From Oceanospirillaceae bacterium UBA7410 (GTDB taxonomy: Bacteria; Pseudomonadota; Gammaproteobacteria; Pseudomonadales; Balneatricaceae), in the NCBI GenBank assembly GCA_002470565.1, contig DKMQ01000102.1:1-8042 (forward strand): a stretch of 8,042 bases of DNA. The letters are read 5' to 3'. The number at the start of each line of letters is the position of its first letter. Within the stretch, counting starts at the first letter, position 1. The notes under the pieces are model-generated. The model made no database searches. It saw nothing but the letters and a program-made list of their open reading frames with translations, and was not told where the DNA came from. The translations under genes were made by a program, and so were the position numbers. This document shows positions 6,315-8,042 of this stretch, piece by piece.

Positions 6315-8020
6315 GTAAACCAAGACGCAGCCAAGCCTGGTATGGAGGCGCTGATAAAGACGGGTTTATACATCGTAGTTGGATGAAAAATCAGGGTTTT
6401 CCAGATCATGTATTTGATGGACGACCTATTATCGGTATTTGTAATACTTGGTCAGAACTCACTCCTTGTAACTCAGGGTTACGAGAGCTAGCAGAGGGTG
6501 TGAAACGCGGCGTATGGGAAGCAGGTGGTTTTCCAGTAGAATTTCCAGTAATGAGTTTGGGCGAAACCCAAATGAAGCCCACGGCAATGATGTTTCGTAA
6601 TTTATTGGCCATGGACGTAGAAGAGTCTATTCGTGCCTATGGTATTGATGGCGTCGTGCTTTTGGGTGGCTGTGATAAAACCACACCAGGCCAGCTAATG
6701 GGCGCCGCTTCTGTAGATTTACCTACTATTGTAGTGAGCTCTGGCCCTATGCTTAACGGCAAGTGGAAAGGCAAAGACATTGGCTCTGGAACAGATGTTT
6801 GGAAATTTTCAGAATCAGTAAGGGCAGGAGATCTGAGTCTAAAAGAGTTTATGGATGCCGAAACTGGCATGAGCCGCTCTAAAGGCGTGTGTATGACCAT
6901 GGGCACTGCCTCCACTATGGCTTCTATTGTAGAGGCTATGGGCATGTCATTACCTACTAATGCTGCACTACCTGCAGTAGATGCAAGGCGCATGGCATTA
7001 GCCCATATGACGGGCAAACGTATTGTTGAAATGGTAGAAGAAGACCTAAAACCATCAGATGTGATGACTAAAGAAAGTTTCCAAAATGCGATTTGTGCTA
7101 ATGCCGCAGTGGGTGGCTCTAGTAACGCTGTGATTCACTTACTAGCGATTGCAGGGCGAGTGGGAATAGATTTGGATTTAGATGCCTTTGAGCTAGGTGG
7201 CAGTGTGCCTTTGCTGGTTAATTGCATGCCCTCAGGTAAGTACTTGATGGAAGACTTTTGTTATGCCGGTGGTATGCCAGCGGTAATGGCAGAAATTAAG
7301 CGGTTGTTAAAGCCTGCTAACACCATTTTAGGCCGTGACATTAGCGCCTATTATGAAGGAGCTGAGTGTTATAACCGTGACGTCATTTATGCCTTTGACG
7401 AGCCGCTTAAACCTGCTGCTGGTCTGCGTGTATTGCGTGGTAATTTGGCAGTGAATGGCGCCATTATTAAACCTTCTGCAGCTACAAAAGAATTACTTGA
7501 GCATGAAGGTGAAGCCTATGTGTTTGAAACCATTGAAGAGCTAAAGGCTACTATCGACGATCCCGATTTACCGGTCACTAAAGACTCTATATTGGTGCTC
7601 AAGGGCTGTGGACCTAAAGGTTATCCCGGCATGCCAGAAGTAGGCAATATGCCTATACCTGGCAAGCTCATTACTCAGGGGGTCACCGATATGGTGCGTG
7701 TTTCTGATGCGCGTATGTCTGGTACAGCCTTTGGCACTGTAGTGCTGCACGTGAGCCCCGAAGCTCAAGCTGGTGGTACATTGGCTTTGGTTAAAACTGG
7801 TGATCGTATTCGTTTATCTGCCAGTAAAGGTGAGTTGCAACTATTGGTAGATGACACTGAACTGGCCTTGCGTCGTGCTAATTGGCAGCCTGATCCGCCG
7901 CATTATGTGCGTGGCTATGCCAAGCTTTATATTGACCATGTGATGCAGGCAGAACATGGGGCCGATTTTGACTTTTTGGTGGGTAAAGATACTCGCCCGG
8001 TCACCAGGGAGAGTCATTAA
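6311..8020 (+). CDS. IlvD/EDD-family sugar-acid dehydratase (candidate galactonate or arabinonate dehydratase)
   Basis: This 569-residue iron-sulfur enzyme belongs to the IlvD/EDD dehydratases, which remove water from sugar acids or dihydroxy acids to give 2-keto-3-deoxy acids. Putative cluster ligands are C53 (LTPCN), C121 (GGCDKTTPG) and C194 (GVCMTMGTAS). Their spacing matches that recalled for the [2Fe-2S] pentonate dehydratases such as Rhizobium L-arabinonate dehydratase. K123 corresponds to the metal-site lysine and S470 in ARMSGTAFG to the catalytic serine. AANAAVGGSSN-like and GNLAVNGAIIKP segments are also typical. The length and GTASTMAS motif fit the sugar-acid branch better than branched-chain amino acid IlvD. 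Start: ATG at 6311 with AAGGAA (6298-6303) upstream; it overlaps the alpha-galactosidase stop as ATGA. An earlier in-frame codon at 6287 lies inside the previous gene and has no such ribosome site. Next to an alpha-galactosidase, D-galactonate is the likeliest substrate, but D-xylonate, L-arabinonate, D-fuconate or gluconate cannot be excluded. Confidence 0.9.
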   Translation: MSKPRRSQAWYGGADKDGFIHRSWMKNQGFPDHVFDGRPIIGICNTWSELTPCNSGLRELAEGVKRGVWEAGGFPVEFPVMSLGETQMKPTAMMFRNLLAMDVEESIRAYGIDGVVLLGGCDKTTPGQLMGAASVDLPTIVVSSGPMLNGKWKGKDIGSGTDVWKFSESVRAGDLSLKEFMDAETGMSRSKGVCMTMGTASTMASIVEAMGMSLPTNAALPAVDARRMALAHMTGKRIVEMVEEDLKPSDVMTKESFQNAICANAAVGGSSNAVIHLLAIAGRVGIDLDLDAFELGGSVPLLVNCMPSGKYLMEDFCYAGGMPAVMAEIKRLLKPANTILGRDISAYYEGAECYNRDVIYAFDEPLKPAAGLRVLRGNLAVNGAIIKPSAATKELLEHEGEAYVFETIEELKATIDDPDLPVTKDSILVLKGCGPKGYPGMPEVGNMPIPGKLITQGVTDMVRVSDARMSGTAFGTVVLHVSPEAQAGGTLALVKTGDRIRLSASKGELQLLVDDTELALRRANWQPDPPHYVRGYAKLYIDHVMQAEHGADFDFLVGKDTRPVTRESH

Positions 8021-8042
8021 TGGAACTCACAGCAACTTATCC
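8020..8042 (+). CDS. Start of a further operon gene (truncated by window)
   Basis: An ATG at 8020-8022 shares its first base with the dehydratase stop codon (TAATG) and has a strong Shine-Dalgarno, GGGAG (8007-8011), 8 nt upstream. Only MELTATYP can be read before the window ends. This is too little to identify a family. By context it should encode another step in the same catabolic route: a sugar dehydrogenase, lactonase, 2-keto-3-deoxy acid kinase or aldolase. A short-chain dehydrogenase with a similar opening is possible but only a guess. Confidence 0.6.

Noticed and set aside
6637..7017. 126-codon minus-strand open frame
   Set aside because: It is antisense to the dehydratase, inside its conserved cluster-binding region, and its translation resembles no family; a shadow of coding constraint.
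1..8042. Mobile elements, CRISPR arrays, phage or defence genes, tRNA genes
   Set aside because: No transposase, direct-repeat array, terminal inverted repeats or cloverleaf-like sequence was seen; nearly all of the window is accounted for by the transporter and catabolic genes.

Overview
The window is a carbohydrate uptake and catabolism locus. The organism is probably a Gram-negative bacterium, most likely a marine-type gammaproteobacterium. The solute-binding protein has a classical Sec signal peptide without a lipobox cysteine, so it is periplasmic rather than a Gram-positive lipoprotein. Base composition is moderately AT-rich and genes are tightly packed. The protein sequences resemble those of Alteromonadales and Oceanospirillales by recollection only; no search was possible, so the taxonomic guess is weak.

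Layout. On the minus strand, positions 1-1014 hold the ATPase of a sugar ABC importer (MalK/UgpC/MsmK type), cut off at its C-terminus by the window edge. A 168-bp divergent intergenic region (1015-1182) has a good sigma-70-type promoter facing right and two inverted repeats that look like operators. On the plus strand come a periplasmic sugar-binding protein (1183-2421), an intrinsic terminator (2436-2463), two MalF/MalG-type permeases (2499-3386 and 3388-4236), a cytoplasmic GH36 alpha-galactosidase (4236-6314), an IlvD/EDD-family sugar-acid dehydratase (6311-8020), and the first codons of another gene (8020 onward). From 2499 on, the genes are separated by 1 bp or overlap by 1-4 bp, so they form one translationally compact operon.

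Working together. The binding protein, two permeases and ATPase make a complete importer. The missing signal peptide on the alpha-galactosidase implies that intact alpha-galactosides (melibiose or raffinose type, or galactoside oligomers) are imported and cleaved in the cytoplasm. The dehydratase coupled directly behind it suggests that the released galactose is oxidised and dehydrated to 2-keto-3-deoxygalactonate (De Ley-Doudoroff-type route) rather than phosphorylated by the Leloir pathway. That link is inference from neighbourhood: the dehydratase's substrate cannot be read from sequence alone, and no galactose dehydrogenase, lactonase, kinase or aldolase is visible in the window.

No RNA genes, insertion sequences, CRISPR arrays or phage genes were seen. 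The components belong to known families. The points of interest are the gene combination, the divergent control region and the terminator inside the operon.
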